Positions 10,452-20,500 of a stretch of DNA of 64,000 bases are shown here, one piece after another (positions within the stretch are counted from its first letter, which is position 1; every line of letters starts with the position of its first letter). The stretch is from Apostichopus japonicus (Eukaryota; Echinodermata; Holothuroidea; Aspidochirotida; Stichopodidae), in NCBI RefSeq assembly GCF_037975245.1, contig NC_092562.1:24985054-25049053 (forward strand), given 5' to 3'. The notes beneath the pieces were generated by a model. That model made no database searches and had not been told where the DNA came from. It saw only the letters and a list, made by a program, of their open reading frames with translations. Both the position numbers and the translations under genes were made by a program.

Positions 10452-10768
10452 CTGGCGCGTAGCAAGGAATTTGCCAAGGGAGGGGCGAAACTTTAGGCAA
10501 ACTATCAGAGCCGTAGATACGGCATTGCAAACTATCTAAGCGTAGCGCCCCCACGAGTTGGCGCGAAGCGTACAAGAAAATTTTGGCTGAAAATGCCTCC
10601 CAAATCGCTGGAAATGGCGCTTCCCAGGCCTTGTCACTTGCATCTTAGCATTTTCTCTTTTGAAATTACTAGCGATATCATAAAAACATACAAAAAAAGA
10701 TATGCTCAAGGGGGGGGGGGGGCGGTTTCCCCCTTCGCCGACGCCCCCCCCCCTTGGCTACGTGCCTG
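10452..10768 (+). mobile_element. Non-autonomous DNA transposon, copy A (hAT-like, 317 bp)
   Basis: The left end ctggcgcgtagcaagg and the right end, whose reverse complement reads caggcacgtagccaagg, form imperfect terminal inverted repeats. They are flanked by near-identical 8-bp sequences attataca (10444-10451) and attatata (10769-10776), the duplication size expected of hAT elements. The interior includes gcgaagcgtacaag, gaaattactagcgatatcat and long G and C runs. Related copies lie at 14382-14690 (+) and 14985-15322 (-). No transposase ORF is present. Confidence 0.7.
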
Positions 10769-11236
10769 ATTATATATATCCGCCGCCTGACATCTTTTTA
10801 GAATACAGGACAATGATCAGCCCTTTCTTGATGAAGATGACAGGCATAACGAAATAACCTTAATCAACCCAGAAACAGTAATAATGGTCCCAACCTCAAG
10901 ATACCGGTTCCGAATCTTGCCTGCAGAATAGACAATAACCGAGACATTGTACAGCACCGAAGACGCAAAATGTCAGGGCCCCGCTACACTGCTTATAGAA
11001 GAAGAATTGTGAAAGCACTCGTGCGCCTGCAACTCACTCACTCGCGTTTCATTATATCCGTATATGCAACGCGTTCGTCTGCTAGTCACGCTCACTCTAC
11101 AGCCACACACCACGGTAGTGCGTATTGGCGCCAAGTGATGTGGGTAATTTAGACATAACCTACGTATGCGTCAAGACTGTTGACCATGTGTGCGCTTTGC
11201 AAATATACTTCGTTCAATATCTATGTCCTTAGACTG

Positions 11237-11244
11237 TGACGTCA
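11237..11244 (+). promoter_or_regulatory. CRE-type palindrome TGACGTCA
   Basis: A perfect cAMP-response-element palindrome, TGACGTCA, lies 110 bp upstream of a TATA-like box and about 190 bp upstream of the coiled-coil ORF. One 8-mer can occur by chance; its position relative to the ORF is what makes it worth noting. Confidence 0.4.
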
Positions 11245-11346
11245 TCATATTTGTATATTGTCGTCACCTTGGGAATAGTTGAGCAACTACAATATTGAAG
11301 GCAGTGTACAACATACACCGATTGATTGCTTGAGTGACGTGTGTAC

Positions 11347-11352
11347 TATAAG
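11347..11352 (+). promoter_or_regulatory. TATA-like box upstream of the coiled-coil ORF
   Basis: The sequence actataaga lies 74-79 bp before the ATG at 11426. This spacing would give a short 5' leader of about 50 nt. The assignment is inferred from position only. Confidence 0.35.
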
Positions 11353-11425
11353 ACCAAAGGTAGATTGGCATATAAGACAAAAACAGGCGTCTGAAATCAC
11401 GAGTTTGGAACTCTAAGAAGTTAAA

Positions 11426-11731
11426 ATGTCAAACTTTGAGTTCCAACAAACAGAAAAGCGATTTGAGGTCGCTCTTGAGAGAATGCAAGGTATGATGGAG
11501 GATTTTGCGGCGTATCAGGGTACACTGGAACAACAGGATAAATTTCTCGATAGGAGGGAACGCCGCCTGTGGTCGTTGCGCACCTCGCTGTCACAGATGC
11601 AGCAGAATTTGAAAGAAATGCAACAGGTTCTGGACACAGAACTAAAGAAAAACCAAGCCTCTTTAGAACAGGATAAACGAAAAGACAAGAAGAACTGGGA
11701 TGAATACATGCAATATGGACGTTGGCTTTAA
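11426..11731 (+). CDS. Small intronless coiled-coil protein, unrecognised
   Basis: A 101-residue ORF starting ATG in a good context (A at -3) and ending TAA. I do not recognise the family. The sequence is highly charged and rich in Gln, Glu, Leu, Met and Lys. A heptad-like hydrophobic pattern runs from about residue 8 to 85 (FEVALERMQGMMEDF, LWSLRTSLSQMQQNLKEM), predicting one long helix or coiled coil. A basic KRKDKKN patch and a Trp/Tyr-rich tail (WDEYMQYGRWL) follow. There is no signal peptide or membrane segment. Codon use is balanced, without the low complexity of nearby ORFs. It stands alone between AP3D1 and the TTC39-like gene, with a TATA-like box, a CRE and a downstream AATAAA. It could be a real lineage-specific gene, a retrocopy of an exon, or a transposon passenger. 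Confidence 0.55.
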   Translation: MSNFEFQQTEKRFEVALERMQGMMEDFAAYQGTLEQQDKFLDRRERRLWSLRTSLSQMQQNLKEMQQVLDTELKKNQASLEQDKRKDKKNWDEYMQYGRWL

Positions 11732-11855
11732 TCAACGGCGCCCCATGGATGCTTTGCATGGTTATAACGTGCATTTAAAATATTGCACTGGACTTATTTA
11801 TGTGACAGACAGTACTCAGTAATTATAGACATTAGTAACTTGAAATATTCGTTAA

Positions 11856-11861
11856 AATAAA
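11856..11861 (+). terminator. Poly(A) signal AATAAA for the coiled-coil ORF
   Basis: AATAAA lies 125 bp after the TAA of the 101-residue ORF, followed by T/G-rich sequence. It completes a compact single-exon transcription unit of about 500 bp, if that unit is real. Confidence 0.4.
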
Positions 11862-12565
11862 TTAATAGGTTTGGTCAATGATATGTCATAATATGTATGA
11901 AACTGAATGAAATATCATAGATTGGTGTATCATATACTTATATATGACATAATAAATTCATGTTTGATCTGACATAGTAATAACTGTATTGTTCTTAAGT
12001 ATTCTCTATATCTGTCTATAAAGTTGAAATATGATAGCAACGAAGCGGTATATGTTTGTGGTCGTATGTGTGCTTATATCGCTATCGACGTGTGTGTTGC
12101 TGTGCTAAGGCTGATATGTAGGCCTATATGATTAGTCATTTGCAACGAAGTTGTCCTACCCGTACAGCAAAGTTGGTTATTCTATTAATAAACAGTTTAG
12201 GCATCTTTTACTTTATTGCTATTCTCAAGGAGGCAGTCTACCGAACACACTGCCCCTCCCCCCTCCCCACACAGTGTAGGGTTACCATATTTCTTTCTTC
12301 GAAAAGTGAGACAATGTGTCCCATTTGTAGAAATTTCCGGCGGACTCTAAAAAGTGCTACAAAAACCTTTTCCCGGCAGTCAAGCATATGAGGCTAATAT
12401 GTGGCAATCAAAGTTGTAAATCGATTATAACATGCTTTCGAACGGTCTGGTATAATAGACATGGGTGCATGTTTTATATATGTATGCATAAGCCTATCGT
12501 AAACCACAGTGATAGTTTTGAACCTCACAAAGACCTTATGTCGAGACAATTTAGTATGCCGGGAG

Positions 12566-12640
12566 CAGTGGCATAACGATGAGCCTGGGGACCCCGGCTC
12601 CTGGCCCAAAGGGGCCCCGATCAGGAGGTCCAAACAAGCC
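12566..12640 (+). mobile_element. hAT-like terminus fragment
   Basis: cagtggcataacgatgagc followed by ggggaccccgg and aaaggggccccg resembles the cagtggcgtaac ends of hAT-type elements. No right end or 8-bp duplication was found. The fragment abuts the long inverted repeat starting near 12649. The ORFs spanning it (12394-12633 -, 12509-12904 +) are not genes. Confidence 0.4.
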
Positions 12641-12648
12641 CATTATTT

Positions 12649-13830
12649 GTTCAGAATGTTGGTCAGGAAATTTTTGAAAATCCAGACACAGTTAATTTAT
12701 TGGTGTACAAATATTAAAACCTCTTATAACGGCTATTACAAAACTTGGTTGAAGGTAATGAAAAATACCAGATATTTCCGATATCAGATTTCAGATATTT
12801 CGAAACCGAACTCTACACGCAATGGCGTAGGAGGCGGGGGCTACAACCCCCCCCCCTCCCCCCAACCAAATTTGTTTTCCCTGAAAATTCGGGCAATATG
12901 CTGAGAATTTTTCGGGCACCTACTGAAAGAAAACTTAATTGCAATGATGTAGCTTAAGGAAATGAATAGTTTAAAAATTATATCCTTGGTAGTTAAAATA
13001 AAGTTCTAAGCTTGTCCGACTAATTCCGTGAAAGTTGCGCAGTATACCACGGGATGCTAATGTAAACAACGAAATGTCTTATGCAGATATAATAGAGAAA
13101 AAGCATGGAGGTCCAATTATGTCAAAACTCTCTTTTACATTAGTAATGGCGAATTAGGGGCTTCAGCCCCCCCCCCCCCCCCGCCTCCTACGCCTATGTG
13201 TGTAGCGTTCGGTTTCGGAAATATCTGCTATTTTTTCATTTCCTTCAGGTGGCTTACTCCTATTAGAGTCTATATCAATCCGCTCGATTGTTCTCCTGTT
13301 TCAGGAAAAGTGCCAAAAAGCAGCGGGAGAACATCTTTTGTGACCTGTTATCAATCATAATCTAGTTTTTTTGTGGCTTGCATGTTGAAGAGCATGAATG
13401 GAAGCACATGTTGTGAGAAAATTGGGTCAATTGAGGCAATTTTAGACCCCTTTACTAGCCTCCCGGGAGCAGCGTAGGAAATTTGTTTACCACTGAGTGA
13501 AGAGGTTTGTTTACAAGTGACGAAAACTTCCGGCTCGGATAGCAAAAAATCTTCACGGTCATGGTACGGAAAATTGATGGTGCCATGAAAGGCCAACTTG
13601 TCAGCTATCCGGTGATGGGTAGCGTTTAGCTAGTGAAAACTTCTATCTAGACTTAGAGACCACATTACTTTGTGATTTAGTGTGTAAGTCAATTGGGCTT
13701 TTAATGGGCGTATGCTACCTTCAACCAAGTTTTAAAATAGCCGTTATTAGAAGTTTTAATATTTGTACGCCAATAAATTAACTGTGTCTGAATTTTCGAA
13801 AATTTCTGACCAACATTCTACATCACACTT
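12649..13830. mobile_element. Interrupted long-TIR foldback element
   Basis: The left arm runs from cagaatgttggtcaggaaat through attaatttattggtg (as aattaactgtgtc on the other strand) and cgaaaccgaac to atggcgtaggagg at about 12835. Its reverse complement reappears in two pieces, 13180-13250 and 13712-13825. About 460 bp of unrelated sequence (13250-13712) is inserted into the right arm. Inside the arms are poly-C tracts and a central segment (13020-13150) also found in the 15421-15850 element. The uninterrupted version of the right arm is at 15815-15995. Confidence 0.65.
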
Positions 13831-14340
13831 CCCTCTACTCGTGAAATTTTTACCGGACTGTTAGGGGTTGAAGGAGGTTTTACTATATTGGTTGTCCATA
13901 GATGAAATTTTTTGCAACATTATGGATATGTTTTTAAGTGAGTTTATTCACGAGAATGTGAATTTTCAAATTCTGAACAAATAATGGGCTTAAAACCTGA
14001 AATGTGGAGCTGACGGATATTGTGGGCCGCGACGTAGAATCACCTACAAAAGCAATGATCCACAGGACATGCGATGAGGTCGAGCATGATGTGTGACTGG
14101 TGACAATCTTCAAAAAGGTTATGGATGGAAAAAAACTATTGGGAAGTACTTGGTTCTCAGGCAAAAAGTGTACATCTGGTCGGTCATTTACAAGCCCGAG
14201 AAGTGCCATTTCCGGTGATCTGGGTGGTATCAAAACCAGAAATTTTCTTGTACGCTGCGCGCCAACCGATGGTGGCGCTCCGCTTAGATAGTAATTCGCG
14301 CCCCCCCCCCCCCCGGGTTAGAAAATCCTGGATACGCCCC
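13712..14340 (+). mobile_element. ~630-bp repeat element, copy 1
   Basis: Begins ccttcaaccaagttttaa and ends aaaatcctggatacgcc-cctg. It contains tgaaatgtggagctgacgg, agaatcacctacaaaagcaa and gatggtggcgctccgctta. A second copy in direct orientation is at 15893-16514, offset about 2.17-2.18 kb. The terminal tcctggatacgc matches the reverse complement of the cag-gcgtatccagg ends in this cluster. The ORFs at 13934-14349 are read-through of the element. Confidence 0.7.
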
Positions 14341-14381
14341 TGGATATGATGTCATATCTGCTCTTTGCTTTACAAATTGGA

Positions 14382-14690
14382 ACAGACGTGTATCGAGTAT
14401 TTTGCCAAGGGAGGGTGAAGTCTGTACGCAAACTATCTAAGCGTAGCGCCACCATAGTTCGCGCGAAGCGTACAAGAACATTTTGGCCGAAAATGCATCC
14501 CAGATCGCTGGAAATGACATTTCCCAGGCCTTGTAAGTTGCATCTAAGCATTTTCTATTTTGAAAATTACTAGCGATATCATAAAGAAAATTTGCTCGGG
14601 GGGGGGGGAGCGGTCGCCCCCTTCCCGAATTGCGTCATGTTTCCCGACGACTCGGTCGAGTTCAAGACCAGCCACAGTTGGCTATGATAT
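14382..14690 (+). mobile_element. Element A family, copy B (+)
   Basis: Starts cagacgtgtatcgagtattt and shares gccaagggaggg, agcgtagcgcc, gcgaagcgtacaag, gatcgctggaaatg, ccaggccttg and ttactagcgatatcat with copy A. It also shares about 40 bp of left flank (ctgctctttgctttacaaat) with copy C, so B and C arose as an inverted duplication that included flanking DNA. Confidence 0.7.
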
Positions 14691-14697
14691 ACCATAT

Positions 14698-15030
14698 CAG
14701 GTGCGTATCCAGGGGGGGGGCGTTGGGGGCGCGCGCCCCCCGGGTAAGGAAAAGAGGAGAGAAAAAAAAAGAGAAGAAAAAAGGGAAAAGGAGGGGAAAA
14801 AAGAAAAGGAGGAGAGGAAGGAAGGGAAAAGAAAAAGAAAAAAGAGAGAAAAAGGAGAAAAGGAGGGAGTAGAAGACAGCCAAGACCTCGGGAAGAGAAA
14901 GATCCCTATTATATACACAGGGTAGCCAGTGACAGATCAAGGATTACGGAGGGGGTGTGCGCCTCACCCTACCCCTTACCCCGACAACTCCATTTTTGAC
15001 GTTTCCGTTTTTCCTCTCTCACTAATGTAC
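14698..15030 (+). mobile_element. Purine-tract element, arm 1 of long inverted repeat
   Basis: Starts caggtgcgtatccaggggg, passes an inverted gggggcgcgcgccccc palindrome, then a nearly pure A/G tract of about 120 nt (14745-14873). It continues through ccctattatatacac and the ggattacggaggggg region. The reverse complement of the same series is at 16540-16892. Several overlapping Lys/Glu-rich or Phe/Leu/Ser-rich ORFs come only from the purine tract. Confidence 0.7.
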
Positions 15031-15355
15031 TTGAACTCGACCGAGTCGTCGGGGAACATAACGCATTTCGGGAAGGGGGCGAGCGCCCCCCCCCCCCCCG
15101 AGCAAATTTTCTTTATGACATCGCTAGTAATTTCAAAATAGACAATGCTTAGATTCAACTTACAAGGCCTGGGAAGTGTCATTTCCAGCGATCTGGGAGG
15201 CATTTTCGGCCAAAATTTTTCTTGTACGCTTCGCGCCAACTCGTGGTGGCGCTTCGCTTAGATAGTTTGCCTACAGGCTTCGCCCTCCCTTGGCAATTAC
15301 TCGCTACACGCCTGTTCGAATTTGTAAAGCAAAGAGCAGATATAACATCATATCA
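14985..15355 (-). mobile_element. Element A family, copy C (-)
   Basis: Reverse complement of copy B, including the G-tract (as a C run near 15090), gacgactcggtcgagttcaa at the inner side and the ctgctctttgctttac flank at the outer side near 15340. The B and C arms are separated by about 300 bp and would fold into a long hairpin if transcribed. Confidence 0.7.
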
Positions 15356-15420
15356 AATGAGCATTGAAATGCATGTTCCACAATGAACAGCCTCAAAAAC
15401 TGTCAATGTGTGTAGTCAAA

Positions 15421-15850
15421 GGCGTAGGAGCCAGATTGGATTTGGGGGCTGTAATGACTTGCCCGAAAAAAAAAGCCAAAATTTTTCGCGCGCCAAGCGC
15501 GCATTCAACATGTCGATGCCAATATCATATAGGCAAGATCGGTCATTACATTGTATGGCATCGTGTACCGCACGGTCCGTCAAAGTTGCACAGTATACCG
15601 CCGGATGCCCATCTAAACAACCAAATGTCTTATGTAGATGGAGAAAAAGCATACAGATCCATTTATGTCAAAACTCTCTTTTACAGTAGTAATGTCGGCC
15701 AAGCTTACAACTTTATTTCAATTACCAAGGAGATCATTTTAAGCTATTCATTGCTATTTATTTTACTTTCAGTAGGTGCCCGAAAAAAATGGGGGGGGGG
15801 GGGGCTGCAGCCCCCGCCTCCTACGGGACCGACGCCTATGAGTGAAGTGT
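15421..15850 (+). mobile_element. GGCGTAGGAG-ended element
   Basis: Left end aggcgtaggagcc; right end gcctcctacggg-accgacgcc. Interior blocks (gcacagtataccgccggatg, aatgtcttatgtagatg, tgtcaaaactctcttttaca) match 13030-13150, and 15690-15785 is the inverse of 12900-13010. A 198-codon ORF (15364-15960) crosses it through a poly-G run and continues into the next repeat, so it is not treated as a gene. Confidence 0.6.
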
Positions 15851-15892
15851 TCGGTTTCGATATACCTGATATCGGAAATATCTGCTATTTTT

Positions 15893-16514
15893 CTGTTCCT
15901 TCAACCAAGTTTTGTAAAAGCCATTATAAGAGGTTTAATATTTCTACACCAATAAATTAACTGTGTCGGAATTTTCAAAAATTTCCTCACCAACATTCGT
16001 CATCATACTTTCCTCTACTCGTTCAATTTTGACCTGTCTGTTAGGGGCTCAAGGAGGTTTTTCTATATTGCTTGTCTATAGATTGAATTTTCTGCAACAT
16101 TATGGGTATGTTTTCAAGTGATTTTATTCACGAGAAAAGTCAATTTTCAAATTCTCAACAAGTAATGGGCTTAAAACCTTGAAAGGTGGGGCTTTCGGAT
16201 ATTGTGGGCCGTGACGTAGAATAACCTACAAAAGCAATCATCCATAGGACATGCAATCAGGTCGAACATGATGTGTGACTGGTGACAATCTTCAAAAAGG
16301 TTATGGATGGAAAAAACTTTTGGGAAATACTTGCTTCTCAGGCAAAAGTGTACATCTGGTTGCTCATTTTCAAGCCCGAGAAGTGCCATTTCCGGTGATC
16401 TGGGGGGTATCAAAACCAAAAATTTTCTTGTACGCTCCGCGCCAACCGATGGTGGCGCTCCGCTTAGATAGTAATTCGCGCTCCCCGGGTTAGAAAATCC
16501 TGGATACGCGCCTG
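15893..16514 (+). mobile_element. ~620-bp repeat element, copy 2
   Basis: Direct repeat of 13712-14340 with scattered substitutions and a shorter C run near 16482 than near 14290. It ends tggatacgcgcctg at 16514. Together the two copies suggest a segmental duplication or two insertions of the same element. Confidence 0.7.
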
Positions 16515-16539
16515 CATATACAGTATATATATAGATAAA

Positions 16540-16892
16540 TTAGTGAGAGATGAAAAATGGAAACGACAAAAATGGAGTTGTCGGTGTAAGGGGTAGGGTG
16601 AGGCGCACGTCCCCTCCGTAATCCTCGATCTGTCATTGGCTACTCTGTGTATATAATAGGGATCAGCGCTGTAATTATGACTGTTCCTCTTTCTCTTCCC
16701 GGTGTCTTGGCGTTTATCTTCTACTCCCTCCTTTTCTCCTTTTTCATTTTTTTTCTTATTTTTCTTTTCCCTTCCTTCCTCTCCTCCCTTTCTTTTTTCC
16801 CCTCTTTTTCCCTTTTTTCTTCTCTTTCTTCTCTCCTCTTTTTCTTACCCGGGGGGCGCGCGCCCCCAACGCCCCCCCTGGATGCGCGCCTG
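16540..16892 (-). mobile_element. Purine-tract element, arm 2 of long inverted repeat
   Basis: Reverse complement of 14698-15030: a pyrimidine tract (16720-16850), then ggggggcgcgcgcccccaac and a ctggatgcgcgcctg end at 16892. The arms are about 340 bp, roughly 1.5 kb apart, with copy 2 and the 15421 element between them. Confidence 0.7.
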
Positions 16893-17492
16893 ATATGGAT
16901 ATAAATATTATATGGATATAATTTTTTAATCAAAGGAGATATAGGCTTTATAATGAAAGATAAATCGGGCTCTGGGCAAGATTAGGAGAAAAGTGTTTTC
17001 TGTAAAAGGCTGTAAAGGAATGTTTCGTTAAACTTTCAAACAGTGTTTTATATTTAATCGCGGGAAATCATTAACTTTAGTTCGATCTCTGTTTGGCTGT
17101 TACAACGTCAGACCAGCAAGTTAAGTGCCATACTCTCAATAATTATCAATGATGTATTATCCCATTTTCAGTATAATATGTAGGGATCAGATTAAAAGGA
17201 GCACAAGTCGGTGTTCCCCTAACATCAACTCCATCTTGTATACGACTCCATAACAATACTCGAGCCGTGAAAATACGGGTCTGCCCATATATTGTTGCAC
17301 AGCGTCCTCTTTCATAAGCTTCGCTCGGTTTTTGACTGTACGTACAACAACATTACCAAAATCTATCAACTTCAACTCGATCAAAACATACTCTCGGTCG
17401 TCTGATATAAGGTCACGGATAACAACAAGTAGCAGAATGCTCGCGAAATTCAACATTAACTGTTCAACGTTTCCATAGTGGAACATTTCACA

Positions 17493-17546
17493 ATGGCTGC
17501 CTTTCACGACACAAGGGATGACAGTGATTCAAGTAGCGAAGATGAG
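17493..17546 (+). CDS. TTC39-like exon 1 with start codon
   Basis: ATG in context acaATGG (A at -3, G at +4), 18 codons, donor gtaagc. The end is Ser/Asp/Glu-rich. It lies inside an antisense 106-codon ORF (17187-17507), which has no other support. Confidence 0.65.
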
Positions 17547-20500
17547 GTAAGCACACGAAATTAATTGTTTCCAGATCAAACGGCAGCAAATTGTTTTAGG
17601 GATTCCATTCAGGATTTAACTGATAACCAGATGCACGATAAAACGCACAGTAATGTCTTTTAGTAGCATAGCAGACTACAGTACTCAGCAGAATAGGTGC
17701 ACAGCGAAACAAATAACATCGTCAAAATATTGCTAGACCAAAATCCCAGTCGAAATATTCTCTGTGGTTGTCAGGGTTGTCGTATTTTATCATTTCTTTA
17801 ATGTCTTGCCATAAGACAGAGATAGAAAAATATATATAGGTCTCTTTTGGATAGGAAAACTTAGCCTTATGACTATGAGGCTTAAATTGGAATTAGCAGC
17901 CTACTGAAGTATTTGGTGTCTTTAGTCATGGCACATTTAGGAATTTGAATCTATAGGCAACATGTATATTTACAATCAACTTCTATGATTCTTTTGTATC
18001 AAGCTTCCAGAAAGATACAACTTTTTAAGTATCGGATTACTTGCTACCTTAGCATTTCATTGTGAGACGTTAGTTAGTATTTAAACTTATAAAATGATCG
18101 GATTTTTCCTATGTACATCTATAGGAAGATCCTCATTTGATATTTAATACCCCAGAACTGAAATCTTACATTTAAGTTTTGACAAGGAGATTATAGAATG
18201 AGTTATGAAATATACCCCCTCAGGCCTCAGGGTTATTTGTATCCCACATATTTGCCTGAATATTTTGATTTACCATTCATTTGCAATCCAAATTGACCAT
18301 TTCTTTTCGTCAGTAGTTTACATCATTGGTCGTCAGACATCTTTCAACATGCATGTAGGTCCCCATAGGCCAGAATCTAGCCTGAACATATAATTTTCTT
18401 AAAACTAGACACTTGTTATAATCATGTTAAAGCCTCCTTCTTAGCCTTGCATGGGTCACCTGTGAAAAAAAGAATGAAGGGTATGTTCCCATAGATAAAC
18501 ATTGATCAAAACAATCATTTGAAGGAATTTCTATAATATTTCCCAATTTTTTTGATTAACAAAGTAAAAAACAATTTTTACTACAAATCGCCTTGAGCAG
18601 AAACCTATTTCCATGCATGCTTTTTCATTCTTTGTATTCCTACTGTTGCTGGTTTATTATTTTTTTATGCAAATTGTCATGCAACATTATAGGTATTAAC
18701 TCTAAAAACATTGCACAAAAATGTCTTTCTCTTGCCTAAGAAAAGGGAACCTAAGCACAAAACTAGAGCTTGGATGATGAACTTTGTACGTACGTGATGG
18801 ACCTGTACTGTGGGCAGGTCAGTATTTGTGCTAGAACCTTGCTAATCATCAATGGTCAACACATACTGTAAGAATCTTGTTCGTAGTGTTACTGTTTAAT
18901 ATTCTAATACAAAATGTATTAGGAATCACTATAAGCCAACCGACTTTCTGGTTATGCAACTAACCATATATTGTTGCTACAAAGTGCAGACAGTAATGAA
19001 ATGTAATACCTTGTTATCTTTAGCTGGACCTGAGATGTCCATCGCTATATCGTTTGTATTCTGTGTAGTTGGTGTTGACCCCAGCTGTATGTACTGACTG
19101 TACACTAGTGCGCTGACTGTACACTTTTTGCGCGAGTCTTCACACCCTTTAAGGCTACTGTGAGTTGATGATGACTTGGCCCTTCAGTGTATGGAATATT
19201 TGCGACAGTTTGTACTGCTACACAGGCCTAAATTCGTCCCAGTAAAAAAACACTCTACTTCATAATGTCTTCTGAAATGGAACAGAAATGAATCAAGTTT
19301 CATGAATGTTAATCCGATACTTTATTAATTCTCATAACTCAAACCTAACCATGTACTCTTTGATTTCATGTGTCAAAGTTGAACGACATTATAACTAGTA
19401 CACTTGGATGACATTCCATTTGCCCAAAAATGTTGACAAATTTGTAGAACTTGATACTGTACATTGTAAACCATCTTATTTGAGACCAAAAACAGTCAAT
19501 TACATGTACAGTATTCCTATTGAGTTAAGTATTGCATCTGAAGGAACTGACCTTTATTGTCTGTGTGTTAGGTTAGATAGTCCAGTCGGACTGCGGTCAC
19601 TTTAATCGCTGAAATCTAGGTCATTTCGCTAAATTTAGAAGTGGTATAGGAATGTACTGATTAGCTGTGAATTTTACCCTTGTGCAACAAACTATATCAA
19701 AATTAAATTAAATTGTACCTTAAGTGATTAATCCTTTAATCAGGTCAGTCATTATTATGGTGAGGAATTTAACTAAAATCTGAGCCTGATTATTATGACT
19801 TAAACTTTATCAAACTGAGTTACAGTACCACATGAAGATACTAGTATACTGTACAGAGTGCTACAGTTTCATTCAGTTATCAACAGTTTGTCGTCAGTTT
19901 TCACATTTAATATTGATCACAATAAAATGCACATTAGAAAATCTTAATTTTTTGGTTACAGGTAACATAAATTACAATTTAAATCATTAATGCAACATTT
20001 GATATATTTCGTTTAAAACTATTAACTATGTGTATTGATATGGGACGACTGTATATGTCATTTTGGACAAAAAAAGGATCAAACTATTTATCAAAAATAG
20101 CTGTTTTAAAAGTAAACCTGTAAAAGATGATGCTAATCTTAATAATTCTAATTTCCAGAACTTTTAAAATAATTCAAGTCAAGTAAACAGAGGAGATTTG
20201 ACAACTCCAATCCCACGGAGAACAGGGTTTGATAAAATTATACACAATGAATGAAGGATAGGAATGTCTACTAGTGTGTTTAATCAACTGTTCTACAGTA
20301 TAAATGTTGTTATTGCCAATAGTTGAGTGACCATATTTTTTTTTTATGAAATCTACATCCCCTTTTGGTGTTTTGTAGTTTATTAGATCTACAAGAGAAA
20401 CATTCTGGCTAGGAAGTTTGGAATTTTGCCAACAAGTTTTTAAGTACAGCATTTTATGTTTTGATGTTCAAAGGAAAATATTTTCTATATCATTTCCTTC

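Noticed and set aside
13351-13596. 81-codon minus ORF in the 460-bp insert
   Set aside because: Some non-random look, but too short and without any recognisable feature; retained only as part of the insert finding.
14560-14940. Lys/Glu/Arg-rich and Phe/Leu/Ser-rich ORFs
   Set aside because: Direct translation of the purine tract; low complexity with no initiation or splice support.
15364-15960. 198-codon plus-strand ORF, the second longest in the window
   Set aside because: It reads through the poly-G run and right end of one transposon relic into the start of another; no domain is seen and the same DNA exists in non-coding copies nearby.
17187-17507. 106-codon minus ORF overlapping TTC39-like exon 1
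   Set aside because: No recognisable family, no splice sites considered convincing, and it covers the start of a better-supported plus-strand gene. A divergent antisense transcript cannot be excluded.
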